DNA of 64,000 bases from SAR86 cluster bacterium (GTDB lineage Bacteria; Pseudomonadota; Gammaproteobacteria; Pseudomonadales; Pseudohongiellaceae), in assembly GCA_002401885.1 (NCBI GenBank), contig NVUL01000043.1, positions 28,387 through 92,386 of the forward strand. Reading direction: 5' to 3'. Made by a program: the position numbers and the translations under genes. A model generated the notes under the pieces. The model worked only from the letters and a program-made list of their open reading frames with translations. It searched no databases and had not been told where the DNA came from. The stretch's first letter is position 1; each line of letters opens with the position of its first letter. Shown piece by piece: positions 34,400 to 42,834 of this stretch.

Positions 34400-35164
34400 T
34401 CAGCTAGCAATAGTGCCACCACCGTCGATCACTATTGTTTGTCCGGTAGTAAAGCTGCCGGCATCCGATGCGAGAAAAACCGCAGCGCCTGCGATCTCAT
34501 CGGGCTCGCCGATTCTGCGCAGTGGATACTTGGATACCGTCGCCTTGTAGATTTCTGGGTTTTCCCAGAGCGCCTTTGCAAAATCTGTCTTGATAAGCCC
34601 GGGCGCGATGCAATTGACCCGGATATTCTTCGGCCCCCACTCGACCGCCAAATTGCGTGCGATCTGCATATCAGCAGCCTTCGATATAGCGTAGGCGCCA
34701 AGCGCATCAGTACCCTTGAGACCACCGATTGAAGACACGATGATCACCGCACCACCTCCGGTTTCAGCCATACCAGGAAGTACCCGCTGACAAAGCCTAT
34801 GTACGCTGCCTATATTAGCATGCATTACCTTGTCGAATGCCTCATCTGGAATATCCTGAGATGGACCAAAATAAGGATTCAGTGCTGCGTTGCAAACTAG
34901 CACATTGACCTTGCCAAGTTGCTGCTCGGTCTGAGCAACCAATTCCTGCAGTTGTTCCTTATAATTGATATTGCAGGCTATTGCGATGGCCTCAAAGCCT
35001 TTCTCTCGAATAGCTGCTGCGACTTCATCGCAGGCATCTTGATTGCGGCTAGATATGACTACTCTCGCGCCTTGTTCTGCCATGCGATTCGCGATTGCCA
35101 GACCGATGCCCTTGGTCGAGCCAGTTATGATGACCACTTTGCCTTCTAGGCTAAATAAACTCAT
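34400..35164 (-). CDS. Short-chain dehydrogenase/reductase (FabG-like)
   Basis: A classical SDR of 254 residues. The track start at 35230 adds an unlikely leader; the ATG at 35164 has a GGAGAG site and gives MSLFSLEGKVVIITGSTKGIG. Motifs present are the NAD(P) loop, VCNAALN in place of NNAG, the YAISKAADMQIA active site (YxxxK) and INCIAPGLIKTDFA. The C-terminus has FTTGQTIVIDGGGTI, typical of FabG-like enzymes. Substrate unknown; operon partner of the acyl-CoA dehydrogenase and a second SDR. Confidence 0.87.
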   Translation of the reverse strand: MSLFSLEGKVVIITGSTKGIGLAIANRMAEQGARVVISSRNQDACDEVAAAIREKGFEAIAIACNINYKEQLQELVAQTEQQLGKVNVLVCNAALNPYFGPSQDIPDEAFDKVMHANIGSVHRLCQRVLPGMAETGGGAVIIVSSIGGLKGTDALGAYAISKAADMQIARNLAVEWGPKNIRVNCIAPGLIKTDFAKALWENPEIYKATVSKYPLRRIGEPDEIAGAAVFLASDAGSFTTGQTIVIDGGGTIAS

Positions 35165-35233
35165 GCTCTCTCCATTCTTTCGAAAACTAATTCTTTTCTG
35201 AGCCACAAAACACAATCGAAATAATACCAATTG

Positions 35234-36064
35234 TCATTCTGTCCAGGGTCTTTTTCCTTTTGAGATACTAGTACCACCATCCACCGGTATCACCGTTCCA
35301 TTGGTATAGGCGCCAGCACGAGAGGCAAGGTAGGTCACTATGCCCACAATCTCCTCCGGCTTACCTACGCGATGTAGAGGACAGTCATCCTCGATATCTT
35401 GTTTATAGTGCTCGAACACGTAGTCGGTCATCTTAGATTCGAAGAATCCCGGTGCTATCGCATTGACTGTGATATGACGTGGAGCCAAGTCCACTGCGAA
35501 ACTGCGCGTAAGATGATGCAACGCAGCCTTACTTGCAGAATAGGCGAACGTTGGTATTCGCTGAACAATCGGCACGTGTATGCCATCCATCGATCCGATA
35601 TTAATTATCCGAGATGGGTCATCTTTGAGTGCAAACTTGGATAATAGAGGAACAGCATCCCGTGTCAGAGAAAATACTGCCGAAAGATTTGTATTGATGA
35701 CTTTCTCGAAGCCCTCATCTGGGTAGTCCTCGAGTTTCGCGCCCCAGTTTGCGCCCGCATTGTTGATAAGAATCGAGAGGCCGCCTAATTCCGATTCAAC
35801 GAACTGCAAGAGACGTTCGCGGTCCTTGCTCTCAGTAACATCGGTTGCCAGAGACCAGCACTCACCAAATTCAGACAATTCAGCAAGTGCCATGTCACAT
35901 TTTTCCTGACTGCGTGAAGCTATAACTACTCGAGCTCCGTTGCACAGAAGGCCCTTCGCCATTATTAATCCTAGGCCAGAGCTGCCACCCGTCACCAGCG
36001 CCGTCTTCCCTTCCAGAGAAAACAGCGTGGCGGTCACATAGTTTTCTACGTCTTGCTGCGACAC
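35234..36064 (-). CDS. Short-chain dehydrogenase/reductase (gluconate/hydroxyacyl type)
   Basis: A 276-residue SDR, distinct from its neighbour: LFSLEGKTALVTGGSSGLGLIM, ILINNAGANWG, a serine in IINIGSMDGIHVP, YSASKAALHHLTRSFA (YxxxK) and VNAIAPGFFESKM. The C-terminus is GTVIPVDGGTSISKG. The long N-terminal leader (MSQQDVENYVTATLF) is atypical for FabG. Its start overlaps the MDR gene by one base, so it is translationally coupled in the catabolic operon. Substrate unknown. Confidence 0.86.
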   Translation of the reverse strand: MSQQDVENYVTATLFSLEGKTALVTGGSSGLGLIMAKGLLCNGARVVIASRSQEKCDMALAELSEFGECWSLATDVTESKDRERLLQFVESELGGLSILINNAGANWGAKLEDYPDEGFEKVINTNLSAVFSLTRDAVPLLSKFALKDDPSRIINIGSMDGIHVPIVQRIPTFAYSASKAALHHLTRSFAVDLAPRHITVNAIAPGFFESKMTDYVFEHYKQDIEDDCPLHRVGKPEEIVGIVTYLASRAGAYTNGTVIPVDGGTSISKGKRPWTE

Positions 36065-37086
36065 TAGTCCTCGTCCGCCACTTTAATCAGTTGTTTACCG
36101 AAGTTTTTACCCTTCAACATGCCGCGGAAATACTCAGGCGCACTCTCTAGGCCAACCCCGATACTCTCTCTATAGTTCAGCCTTCCATCCTGAATCCAAC
36201 TCCCGAGTTGTCGAGTTGCCTCCACCCAACGATCGCGCCATTCGGTCACGACAAAAAACCGATTCTCTGGCTCTGGGTCCAAGCCTTTCAGTATGCGCAT
36301 CGGTGTCTCTGAGTTGGCTATGTCTTCATCATTGTAATTCGAAATATAACCACAGATCGGCACTCGCGCTCCCGGGTTTAATAGTGGAGCAACGGTCTTT
36401 GTTACCTCGCCGCCGACATTCTCAAAATAGATATCCACGCCATCGGGACAAGCAGCGGCCAATTCTGCGGCGAAGTTGTTCGCTTTGTAGTCTATACACG
36501 CGTCAAACTTCAGCTCTTCTTTCACATAACGGCATTTCTCTGGTCCGCCAGCAATACCTACAGCACGCAAACCTTTGATCTTAGCGATCTGTCCCACAGC
36601 GGAGCCCACGGCTCCCGATGCAGCAGCCACCACCAGAGTTTCTCCGGGCTGCGGCTTACCTACTTCTGTGAGACCAAAGTAGGCGGTTCTGCCCGGCATG
36701 CCAACGACGCCTAGGTGAGCCGACAAACTGCCGTTATTTAAATCGACCTTCATTAACCGCGGGTCATCGGCGTTCGCCACGAGATGCGATTGCCAGCCCA
36801 TATGAGCCGCGACAGCATCTCCCTCTACAAAGTCGGGAGAAGTAGACTTAATCACTACGCCGCTTGATTCACCAGTTATCACATCACCAATCTGCAAAGG
36901 ATCGGCATAGGATTTAACGTCGTTCATTCGGCCCCGCATATAGGGATCTAGTGATAGCCAGCAAACCCGGATCAATATTTGATTGTCTGCCAATTCAGGG
37001 ATGTCGAGCTCGCGAAAACCGAAACTCTCGTCACTAGGCTCTCCGAGTGGCCGCTGCGCCAGAAATACTTGAGTATTTTTTGTCAT
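36064..37086 (-). CDS. Zinc-independent MDR NADP-dependent oxidoreductase
   Basis: A 340-residue medium-chain reductase of the CurA/YncB/leukotriene B4 reductase-like group. It has the GYLDPYMRGRM-like motif (SLDPYMRGRMND), the AASGAVGSAVGQIAKIKG cofactor loop, GIAGGPEKCRYV and the C-terminal DRWVEATRQLGSWIQDG segment. These enzymes reduce the double bond of alpha,beta-unsaturated ketones or aldehydes with NADPH. No catalytic zinc cysteines are seen. It is the first gene of the operon, overlapping the SDR start by one base. Confidence 0.88.
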   Translation of the reverse strand: MTKNTQVFLAQRPLGEPSDESFGFRELDIPELADNQILIRVCWLSLDPYMRGRMNDVKSYADPLQIGDVITGESSGVVIKSTSPDFVEGDAVAAHMGWQSHLVANADDPRLMKVDLNNGSLSAHLGVVGMPGRTAYFGLTEVGKPQPGETLVVAAASGAVGSAVGQIAKIKGLRAVGIAGGPEKCRYVKEELKFDACIDYKANNFAAELAAACPDGVDIYFENVGGEVTKTVAPLLNPGARVPICGYISNYNDEDIANSETPMRILKGLDPEPENRFFVVTEWRDRWVEATRQLGSWIQDGRLNYRESIGVGLESAPEYFRGMLKGKNFGKQLIKVADED

Positions 37087-37137
37087 TTTCTATCCAGCTC
37101 TGTTGGTTTTTTACTCGAGCAAAACAGTCTACTTTAC

Positions 37138-38340
37138 TCAATGCCTCGGAACAACTGAAGCCAGCGCGGATTCCAGCAGTTCCAACCCCCTAGCTATCTC
37201 GGCCCCCGTCACGATCAGCGCCGGAATCAAACGAATAATCCGATTTCGTGTTGGCGTGACCAACAGCCCTCTTCTTAGTGCGGCTTCTGTCACTTTAGTC
37301 ACCAAGTGATCTGAGCCCAACTCGAAGGCACAGAGCAGACCTTTTCCGCGAATCTGCCCGATTAACTTCGGATACTTCTTCCTCAGTTTATGCAGACCTT
37401 CGATCATTAGTTCCCCAGACTTGGCTACCTTATCCGCGATGTTTTCAGCGCGCAGATGACTAACTACCGCAGTCGCCACAGCACAGGCCAGAGGATTACC
37501 ACAAAAAGTACCCCCGTGATCACCGATGTTCAGCTGTTTATCCACGCTCTCGGAAACCGCGAAGGCAGCAAAAGGAAAGCCACCAGCGATACCCTTACCC
37601 ATGGTCAAAATATCAGGAGCTATGCTTGTCGGACTGTGCTCAATAGCGAAGAACTTTCCTGTCCTACAAAAGCCAGTTTGAATCTCATCAATGATGAGCA
37701 GAACTCCCCGTTCCTTGCAAAGAAGAGCAACAGAAGCGAAATACTGCTCATCAGGTATCCTCACCCCTCCTTCTCCCTGTATCGGCTCCAAGATAACGGC
37801 AGCAGTTTTCTCGTCTATAGCAGCGTTGAGCGCAGAGATATCCCCAAAGGGCACAAAGCAATTTCCCTCCAACGCAGGCAAGAATTGTTCGGCATTGTCT
37901 TTGCCGCCAGAAATAGAAAGAGTATTGAATGTTCGGCCATGAAAAGATGCCAAGGTAGATACGACTTTCGATTTACCAGTGATTTTTCTCGCTAGCTTAA
38001 TCGCCGCATCGTTCGCCTCGGCTCCACTATTTGCGAAATATATCTTCGCAAGATTGCCCGGAAGTACTCCGCTAAGAGTCTCCAATAATTTCGCCCGTGA
38101 AGGCGAATACGTGAAGCCGGAATTTGGATTCTGTATGATTTTCTGCGCCTGCTTGATGAGCGCATCCGTTATCAACGGATGTGAATGCCCCAAACAGGTA
38201 ACTCCCCAGCCCGATGTGAAATCCAGATACTCATTCCCATTCTCATCCCAAACCAAACAGCCCTCGCCTCGCTCTATCGCGATGGACTGCCGATTACAGA
38301 ATGTAATGCCAAGGCGGTCTTCTATTTCTATGCTACTCAT
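37138..38340 (-). CDS. Class III aminotransferase (ArgD/ornithine aminotransferase-like)
   Basis: A 400-residue PLP enzyme. Typical features are GCLVWDENGNEYLDFTSGWGVTCLGHSHP, FANSGAEANDAAIKLARK, the PLP-pocket ASFHGRTFNTLSISGG, IIDEIQTGFCRTGKFFAIE (the IDEVQTG-type aspartate) and the Schiff-base lysine in TMGKGIAGGFPFAAFA. It resembles acetylornithine/succinyldiaminopimelate aminotransferases, but is not in an arginine cluster, so another omega-amino substrate is possible. The GNAT acetyltransferase is encoded immediately upstream with a three-base gap, suggesting acetylation and transamination of the same or related amine. Confidence 0.88.
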   Translation of the reverse strand: MSSIEIEDRLGITFCNRQSIAIERGEGCLVWDENGNEYLDFTSGWGVTCLGHSHPLITDALIKQAQKIIQNPNSGFTYSPSRAKLLETLSGVLPGNLAKIYFANSGAEANDAAIKLARKITGKSKVVSTLASFHGRTFNTLSISGGKDNAEQFLPALEGNCFVPFGDISALNAAIDEKTAAVILEPIQGEGGVRIPDEQYFASVALLCKERGVLLIIDEIQTGFCRTGKFFAIEHSPTSIAPDILTMGKGIAGGFPFAAFAVSESVDKQLNIGDHGGTFCGNPLACAVATAVVSHLRAENIADKVAKSGELMIEGLHKLRKKYPKLIGQIRGKGLLCAFELGSDHLVTKVTEAALRRGLLVTPTRNRIIRLIPALIVTGAEIARGLELLESALASVVPRH

Positions 38341-38343
38341 CTT

Positions 38344-39129
38344 TTAGTCTCCACTATTGCTACCCTTGCGTTTCCCGACTCGGTACCAATACGAATACGA
38401 TTTCTTAAATCCTAACTTTTGGTACAGATTAACTGCCGCCTGATTTGATTCTTCCACCTGCAGATACGCGAATCTCGCACCCTTCGCGAATCCCCAGCAC
38501 AGTAGTGAATTAATAATCTCCAAGGCATGCCCCCTCTTCCTGTGTCCGCTTGCTGTAGAGATGCCAAATAAACCCATTGCCTGATTCGCATACACTGCCA
38601 TGCCATTACTCATGGGAGCTCCATCGAACCCTTGTTTGAGTAAGAACAAATGCGACAGCTTACTCGCCTCTAAGAGTGCTCTGTGCACATCAATTTTCTC
38701 GAAATTCCTGTTAGTTAGTGTGTACCAAGTTTGCAACCACGATCCAACATCGACCCTCTCAATAGAACCATTCTCCAATTTTTCTTTCGTTTCCAAAACG
38801 CCTTCCAGATTAAGCAACATGGAGAGAGTCGGCGCCTGTTTCTCATACCCTCTGAGCTCCAGAGCGCTATCGATATCGGCTATTGAATCAAGCGCGACCC
38901 CGTCCGGCTGCACAATTCTCACAATCGGCGCAGCATCTCTCTCAGCAAAAAACTTCTCTGCTGCGCCAATAAGCTTTCCTGTCTCAAATTCGGCGTGCGG
39001 ATAGAGACTCAAAGAGTTAGAGCGTCGATCTGTGCCGCGGGAATACCTAAGCAAACCGAAAGATAACTCTTCCTCCTCTAGAGCTGGCCATGCAAGTCTC
39101 GCTGCATTCTCTATCTCCATCACGTTCAT
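38344..39129 (-). CDS. GNAT acetyltransferase
   Basis: A 261-residue protein. The C-terminal half has the GNAT acetyl-CoA fold, with the pyrophosphate loop in STASGHRKRGHALEIINSLL and the last strands AYLQVEESNQAAVNLYQKLGFKKSYSYWYR. The N-terminal half is less conserved, with two short helical and strand segments that may form a partial second GNAT-like domain. It has a GGAGAG ribosome-binding site before the ATG at 39129. The gene directly precedes a class III aminotransferase, so it could acetylate that enzyme's substrate; unproven. Confidence 0.85.
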   Translation of the reverse strand: MNVMEIENAARLAWPALEEEELSFGLLRYSRGTDRRSNSLSLYPHAEFETGKLIGAAEKFFAERDAAPIVRIVQPDGVALDSIADIDSALELRGYEKQAPTLSMLLNLEGVLETKEKLENGSIERVDVGSWLQTWYTLTNRNFEKIDVHRALLEASKLSHLFLLKQGFDGAPMSNGMAVYANQAMGLFGISTASGHRKRGHALEIINSLLCWGFAKGARFAYLQVEESNQAAVNLYQKLGFKKSYSYWYRVGKRKGSNSGD

Positions 39130-39172
39130 TACATCTCTCCTGCGGTATATAGTGCCAAATCAAAATGTCGGC

Positions 39173-39211
39173 AAAAAAAAACCCCTAAGGCCGAAGGCGC
39201 TTAGGGGTTTT
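39173..39211 (-). terminator. Strong rho-independent terminator after the 40-codon ORF
   Basis: On the minus strand AACCCCTAAG, a partly paired GC-rich loop, CTTAGGGGTT and then eight T. The stem is nine perfect pairs plus inner pairs. The only reading frame upstream on the minus strand before the next gene is the 40-codon ORF ending at 39230. It could also act on the plus strand, where four T follow the stem. Confidence 0.85.
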
Positions 39212-39229
39212 GATATTCTTATCTGTTAC

Positions 39230-39352
39230 TTAGATAAAACCACGGCTCTCCGGCAAGGGTGCAACTATCGCGCGCGCGGGGCGGCGGGCGGCGGCATTGA
39301 TTGCCGCTGCTGCCTGACGTGGTGCTACTTGTTGTGAATTCAATTTATACAT
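39230..39352 (-). CDS. Possible small basic Ala/Arg-rich protein (40 codons)
   Basis: Read directly from the minus strand: ATG at 39352, TAA at 39230, 40 residues, opening MYKLNSQQVAPRQAAAAINAA and continuing with an Arg/Ala-rich segment and PLPESRGFI at the end. It is too short for the supplied ORF track. In its favour are an unbroken GC-rich frame and a strong terminator 20 bp after the stop. Against it, I see no strong ribosome-binding site. It might be a small protein, a leader-type peptide or part of a small RNA. No family is recognised. Confidence 0.4.
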   Translation of the reverse strand: MYKLNSQQVAPRQAAAAINAAARRPARAIVAPLPESRGFI

Positions 39353-39535
39353 CGTCTGAATCTACGCTTGGGTGTGCTTCAAGGGGTGGAACTGTATTGG
39401 ATTGGAGTTAGGCTGTCAATAGAGACCGAATATTCTAGACATCAATTGCGTCATCAAACCTTGCTCTAAGGTCCCTGTCCGTGAGCATTTCGTGCTACAC
39501 CCCATCTCTAAAGCGATACTAAGAATAGAGAGGAA

Positions 39536-40228
39536 TTAATTTTGTTCGTGGTATTGCGCCGCATATTGCCATGAGCCTTTTGATGAAAGTACTTTCCTAA
39601 GCCAGAAAGCTGCAAATAGTACTATTACAATCTCAGGTACATATAGAACTGGAGTTTCCACAATCCAATCTGGAAAAACTTGTTGTTGACCAAGGAAAAA
39701 TGACAGAGCGCCAAAAAAAAATGTAAAACACATACGCCATATATGCCGTGCTAATCGTTGCATTCCGTAGATTCCCTTACGAAGAATCAATCGTATATCT
39801 CCGCTGGCAAATATCAATGCCACAATCGTGAAAAAGAAGACTGAAGCTGGAGTTCCGTCTTTAAGGACCATATTTCCACTTGCTACGCTGAGACCAATTG
39901 CCAATGTAATAGCGACGAACACAAGCACGAATACGAGCGCTCCGTATTCAAATAGTCCAATCTTGCCTTCTTCCCTCCTCAGGGTCATCCATGCTGTTGT
40001 CACCGAATAGCATGCCAGAACAGCTACTAGCACGCCTCCAATGTTCTCTCGAATCAATCCTGTAACGACTCCGCCCACAGACATGCATACCATTGAAACA
40101 AAAAATACATTTCCAGCCCGTCTGTGCGGGTGTGAGCCTTTCCTTGCAAACATTGCGATTGAACCCGATATTAGCCCTATCGACCCTGAAATCACGTGGA
40201 AGAACAGAATGCTTGAAGAAATTGTCAA
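39536..40228 (-). CDS. DUF2306-like multi-TM membrane protein
   Basis: A 230-residue protein with six or seven hydrophobic segments, beginning FFHVISGSIGLISGSIAMFARKGSHPHRRAGNVFFVSM, a stretch I associate with DUF2306-like membrane proteins (HVxxG, KGxxxHRRxG). Another histidine, in RHIWRMCFTFFFGALSFFLGQQ, may sit near a membrane surface. The start is TTG (40228) preceded by AAGGCGAA. No function is known and it has no clear operon partner. Confidence 0.65.
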   Translation of the reverse strand: MTISSSILFFHVISGSIGLISGSIAMFARKGSHPHRRAGNVFFVSMVCMSVGGVVTGLIRENIGGVLVAVLACYSVTTAWMTLRREEGKIGLFEYGALVFVLVFVAITLAIGLSVASGNMVLKDGTPASVFFFTIVALIFASGDIRLILRKGIYGMQRLARHIWRMCFTFFFGALSFFLGQQQVFPDWIVETPVLYVPEIVIVLFAAFWLRKVLSSKGSWQYAAQYHEQN

Positions 40229-40373
40229 TTTGATTCGCCTTCAAGTAAATACTGAATTTGATACATCGGAATAGAATCAACACTTCGACGATATGACAGA
40301 CGATCAATTCGGAAAATGATTGTAATCATTCTGAGCTGAAGTCTATTGAAAGCAATTCCCTGCCCTTAGCCCT

Positions 40374-40580
40374 CTAGCTCGTCCTGACATCTTCATTTAC
40401 GTTTCTTCGATCTCTGAATCCCTCGAACTCATTCATATTAAAGTCGAAGTAAGGATTCTCGAACTCTATAACTCTCGCTTCGCGGCCTGTAATCATTCCC
40501 TCTGCCACCAAGACGCCCATGTAGACAATCAGTGTGGCTAGCAAGAGCGTATAGCGGTTTCTTAATATTAGATCTTTCAT
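40374..40580 (-). CDS. Small single-TM protein in the ABC operon
   Basis: A 68-residue protein with one membrane helix (YTLLLATLIVYMGVLVAEGMI) after a short basic N-terminus and an acidic/polar tail (FENPYFDFNMNEFEGF). It starts 12 bp after the ABC permease stop and so is the last gene of the GntR/ABC operon. It may assist the transporter; its size and place match small ORFs found in some YtrA-type operons, but there is no recognisable domain. Confidence 0.6.
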   Translation of the reverse strand: MKDLILRNRYTLLLATLIVYMGVLVAEGMITGREARVIEFENPYFDFNMNEFEGFRDRRNVNEDVRTS

Positions 40581-40592
40581 GGCTTGCTCCTC

Positions 40593-41447
40593 TTAGTCCG
40601 TAAAGCGACGCATGAATACTGCGCCCGCGATTAGAATAGCGCCGACCACTATTCCGAACAGTGTATCGTAGTTAAAAACTCTCTCGAATACGCTTTGAAA
40701 CTCGAAAATTAGATATTGATTCGGGTCTGACGTTCGCGACGCCACCCAGTTCGCCAAGTACTGCGTGCCGAATATGAAATCCTCGAGAAACCCTACGAGT
40801 ATGAAGACACCACCTGCCCACAATAGAGGCGTTTTCTTCGCGAAGGCTGAGAAAAGAAGCAACCAGCCTACGGATGGAAGCAACCAAAGAGAAGTCACCA
40901 AGGCAGAAATATAGATAAGCACCAGACTGGCGATTGCGGCTAGAAACATGTAGCCAATGCCTACTAGGTCCACATCGTTGCTAATCCCTAGTATCGTTAA
41001 CCAGACCATCGCGACCAGATACATCGCAAATATAATCAGAACGTAAAAGATTGGCGCGACCACGACAATGGCAACGATTTTAGAAAGCACTGTTTGAAGA
41101 TTCGAGACAGGCATGGACTGCCAAAATAAGACACTCATCTCCTTGCGGTCTTGATACAAGGTGTTAATGAGGTAAATAACGCTACATACATAGAGTGTGA
41201 GATAGAAGGGAACTGCCAATAACATAAAAAACGGCGCCATATCGAAGGGCGACAATCCATCAAATAGAACTGACACATAGCGCAGCCCTTCAGCCAATTG
41301 GCTCTGATCTATCTGAGTAGCTACCCATATCGTCGCCACCAAAATGAGCAAGGCGACTACAGCAGGCGCACCAATGAATAAATTTCTGTGCTCTAGCACT
41401 TCCCGTTTCAGGAGCCCGTAGAATTGAAGTAGTGCGAATTTATCCAT
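40593..41447 (-). CDS. ABC-2 type transporter permease
   Basis: A 284-residue membrane protein with six hydrophobic segments, including FFMLLAVPFYLTLYVCSVIYLINTLYQDRKEMSVLFWQSMPVS, a typical ABC-2 permease loop, and MYLVAMVWLTILGISNDVDLVGIGYMF. The start overlaps the ATPase stop by eight bases, so the two subunits are coupled. With the upstream ATPase and GntR repressor this looks like a YtrA-type operon, which in Bacillus responds to cell-wall-active compounds. Substrate not deducible. Confidence 0.82.
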   Translation of the reverse strand: MDKFALLQFYGLLKREVLEHRNLFIGAPAVVALLILVATIWVATQIDQSQLAEGLRYVSVLFDGLSPFDMAPFFMLLAVPFYLTLYVCSVIYLINTLYQDRKEMSVLFWQSMPVSNLQTVLSKIVAIVVVAPIFYVLIIFAMYLVAMVWLTILGISNDVDLVGIGYMFLAAIASLVLIYISALVTSLWLLPSVGWLLLFSAFAKKTPLLWAGGVFILVGFLEDFIFGTQYLANWVASRTSDPNQYLIFEFQSVFERVFNYDTLFGIVVGAILIAGAVFMRRFTD

Positions 41448-42300
41448 GTTTTTCTTCCTTCAATTTCGCTACAAACAGATCGGCAACACTTGGAGTGTGC
41501 AACTCCCCCAAAATCTTCAGCTGTTCCCTGGAAACGGATTCAAAAGTGTAAGACTTTTTCCCGAGCAATTCGCGAACATAGATAGGCTGAAGCGCATCAG
41601 CCTGCGCCACCTTGTCTGTATCGACGAGGACTTCGGTATAGATATCGGGCAAGTCGGACATTAAGGAATCGAGAACTATCTTGCCCTTGTTTATGAACAC
41701 AAGATGCGAAAGTAACGTTTCTATCTCTTCGACCTGATGCGTACTGATAATTATCGTTCGATTCCCATCGTAAAAATCGTTAAGTAGGCGATCGTAGAAT
41801 TCTTTTCGGTAAATTATGTCTAAACCAAGTGTCGGCTCATCGAGCACGAGTAATTGAACTTCAATCGCCATCACTAAAGCGAGATGAAGTTGTGTCACCA
41901 TCCCTTTAGATAAATCTTTAATACGCTTATTCGCAGGGATGTCAGTAGTGCTGAGGGATTTTTCTGCTTTCTTGCGATCGAATCTAGGATGTACCGCTTC
42001 CACATAGTCTATTACATGAGAAACCTTGAGCCATTTAGGCAGAATACCCACATCGGCTATAAAACAGACATCTTCCATCAATTTGTGCCTGGCAATTCGA
42101 GGATCGCGGCCGGCGACACTGAGGTCACCGTCAACATCGCAGAGTCCTATCAGCGCTTTTAGAGTTGTCGTCTTACCTGCACCGTTAGGACCAATCAACC
42201 CACTGATGGATCCTCTAGGAATAGTCAAATCCACCCCATCCAGCGCAGTAAAGCTACCGTAGTTCTTTGTAAGTGATTTGGCTTCGACGATGTTACTCAT
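41440..42300 (-). CDS. ABC transporter ATP-binding protein
   Basis: A 286-residue ABC ATPase: Walker A GLIGPNGAGKTTTLKALIGL, signature-type motif NKRIKDLSKGMVTQLHLALVMAIEVQ, Walker B LLVLDEPTLGLDIIYRKEF and switch histidine IIISTHQVEEIETLL. The signature LSKGM is the common variant of ABC-2 partner ATPases. The C-terminal part (residues 210-286) is less conserved. It powers the permease encoded next and is preceded by the GntR-type repressor gene 25 bp upstream. Confidence 0.93.
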   Translation of the reverse strand: MSNIVEAKSLTKNYGSFTALDGVDLTIPRGSISGLIGPNGAGKTTTLKALIGLCDVDGDLSVAGRDPRIARHKLMEDVCFIADVGILPKWLKVSHVIDYVEAVHPRFDRKKAEKSLSTTDIPANKRIKDLSKGMVTQLHLALVMAIEVQLLVLDEPTLGLDIIYRKEFYDRLLNDFYDGNRTIIISTHQVEEIETLLSHLVFINKGKIVLDSLMSDLPDIYTEVLVDTDKVAQADALQPIYVRELLGKKSYTFESVSREQLKILGELHTPSVADLFVAKLKEEKHG

Positions 42301-42325
42301 GCTCTATCCCCAAAATTCTCGATTT

Positions 42326-42685
42326 CTATTGATTCGTCGAGCTGCCAAGGAGTTCACCGATCTCCAAGCCCAGCCTCTCAATACGCTCAGCAATTTGTGG
42401 CCATTCCTGTTCAAGAAATTTTCTCCTTTCTTCGGTTGATAATTTATCCTTCGCTCCTGATAAGACATACATTCCAAGCCCCCGTTTTTTTTCAACCAAC
42501 TCTTCGTCGACTAATATTTGCATCGCTTTTGAAACAGTAATCGGATTGATACGCTGTTCGCTGGAAATTTGCCGCACGGACGGTAAGGCATCCCCTTCGG
42601 AGAGAACACCATCCATAATCAGCTCTACCAGCTTGGCTCTAAGCTGAATATAGATAGGTTCTTTGTTGTTCCACTTGATTTCCAA
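42326..42685 (-). CDS. GntR-family transcriptional regulator, YtrA type
   Basis: A 119-residue protein with the GntR winged helix alone (residues about 1-75: IKWNNKEPIYIQLRAKLVELIM, LPSVRQISSEQRINPITVSKAMQILVDE, KRGLGMYVL), followed by a short helical tail and no effector domain, as in the YtrA subfamily. The start is TTG at 42685 supported by a GGAG site seven bases upstream. It precedes an ABC ATPase/permease pair, which it likely represses through the inverted repeat at 42705-42730 just upstream. Confidence 0.85.
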   Translation of the reverse strand: MEIKWNNKEPIYIQLRAKLVELIMDGVLSEGDALPSVRQISSEQRINPITVSKAMQILVDEELVEKKRGLGMYVLSGAKDKLSTEERRKFLEQEWPQIAERIERLGLEIGELLGSSTNQ

Positions 42686-42704
42686 CTAGCGACTCCGCGT
42701 GATG

Positions 42705-42746
42705 TAGTGTTATACATAACTATAACACTATATCAGCGAAGAACAA
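42705..42746 (-). promoter_or_regulatory. Promoter with YtrA-type operator inverted repeat
   Basis: TAGTGTTATA (42705-42714) and its exact reverse complement TATAACACTA (42721-42730) flank a six-base spacer. On the minus strand a TTGTTC (42746-42741) and TATAGT (42724-42719) are spaced by 16 bp, so the repeat covers the -10 and start region. It lies 20 bp upstream of the GntR start. It is a good candidate for autorepression by the YtrA-type protein. Confidence 0.75.
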
Positions 42747-42834
42747 GGAGAAATTTCTACGAGGTGTTCGAGAAGTGAATGACGGCTATCTAGCTGAAAT
42801 ATAGGGGAATAATACTCGAAGGAAGTGGTGAGGC

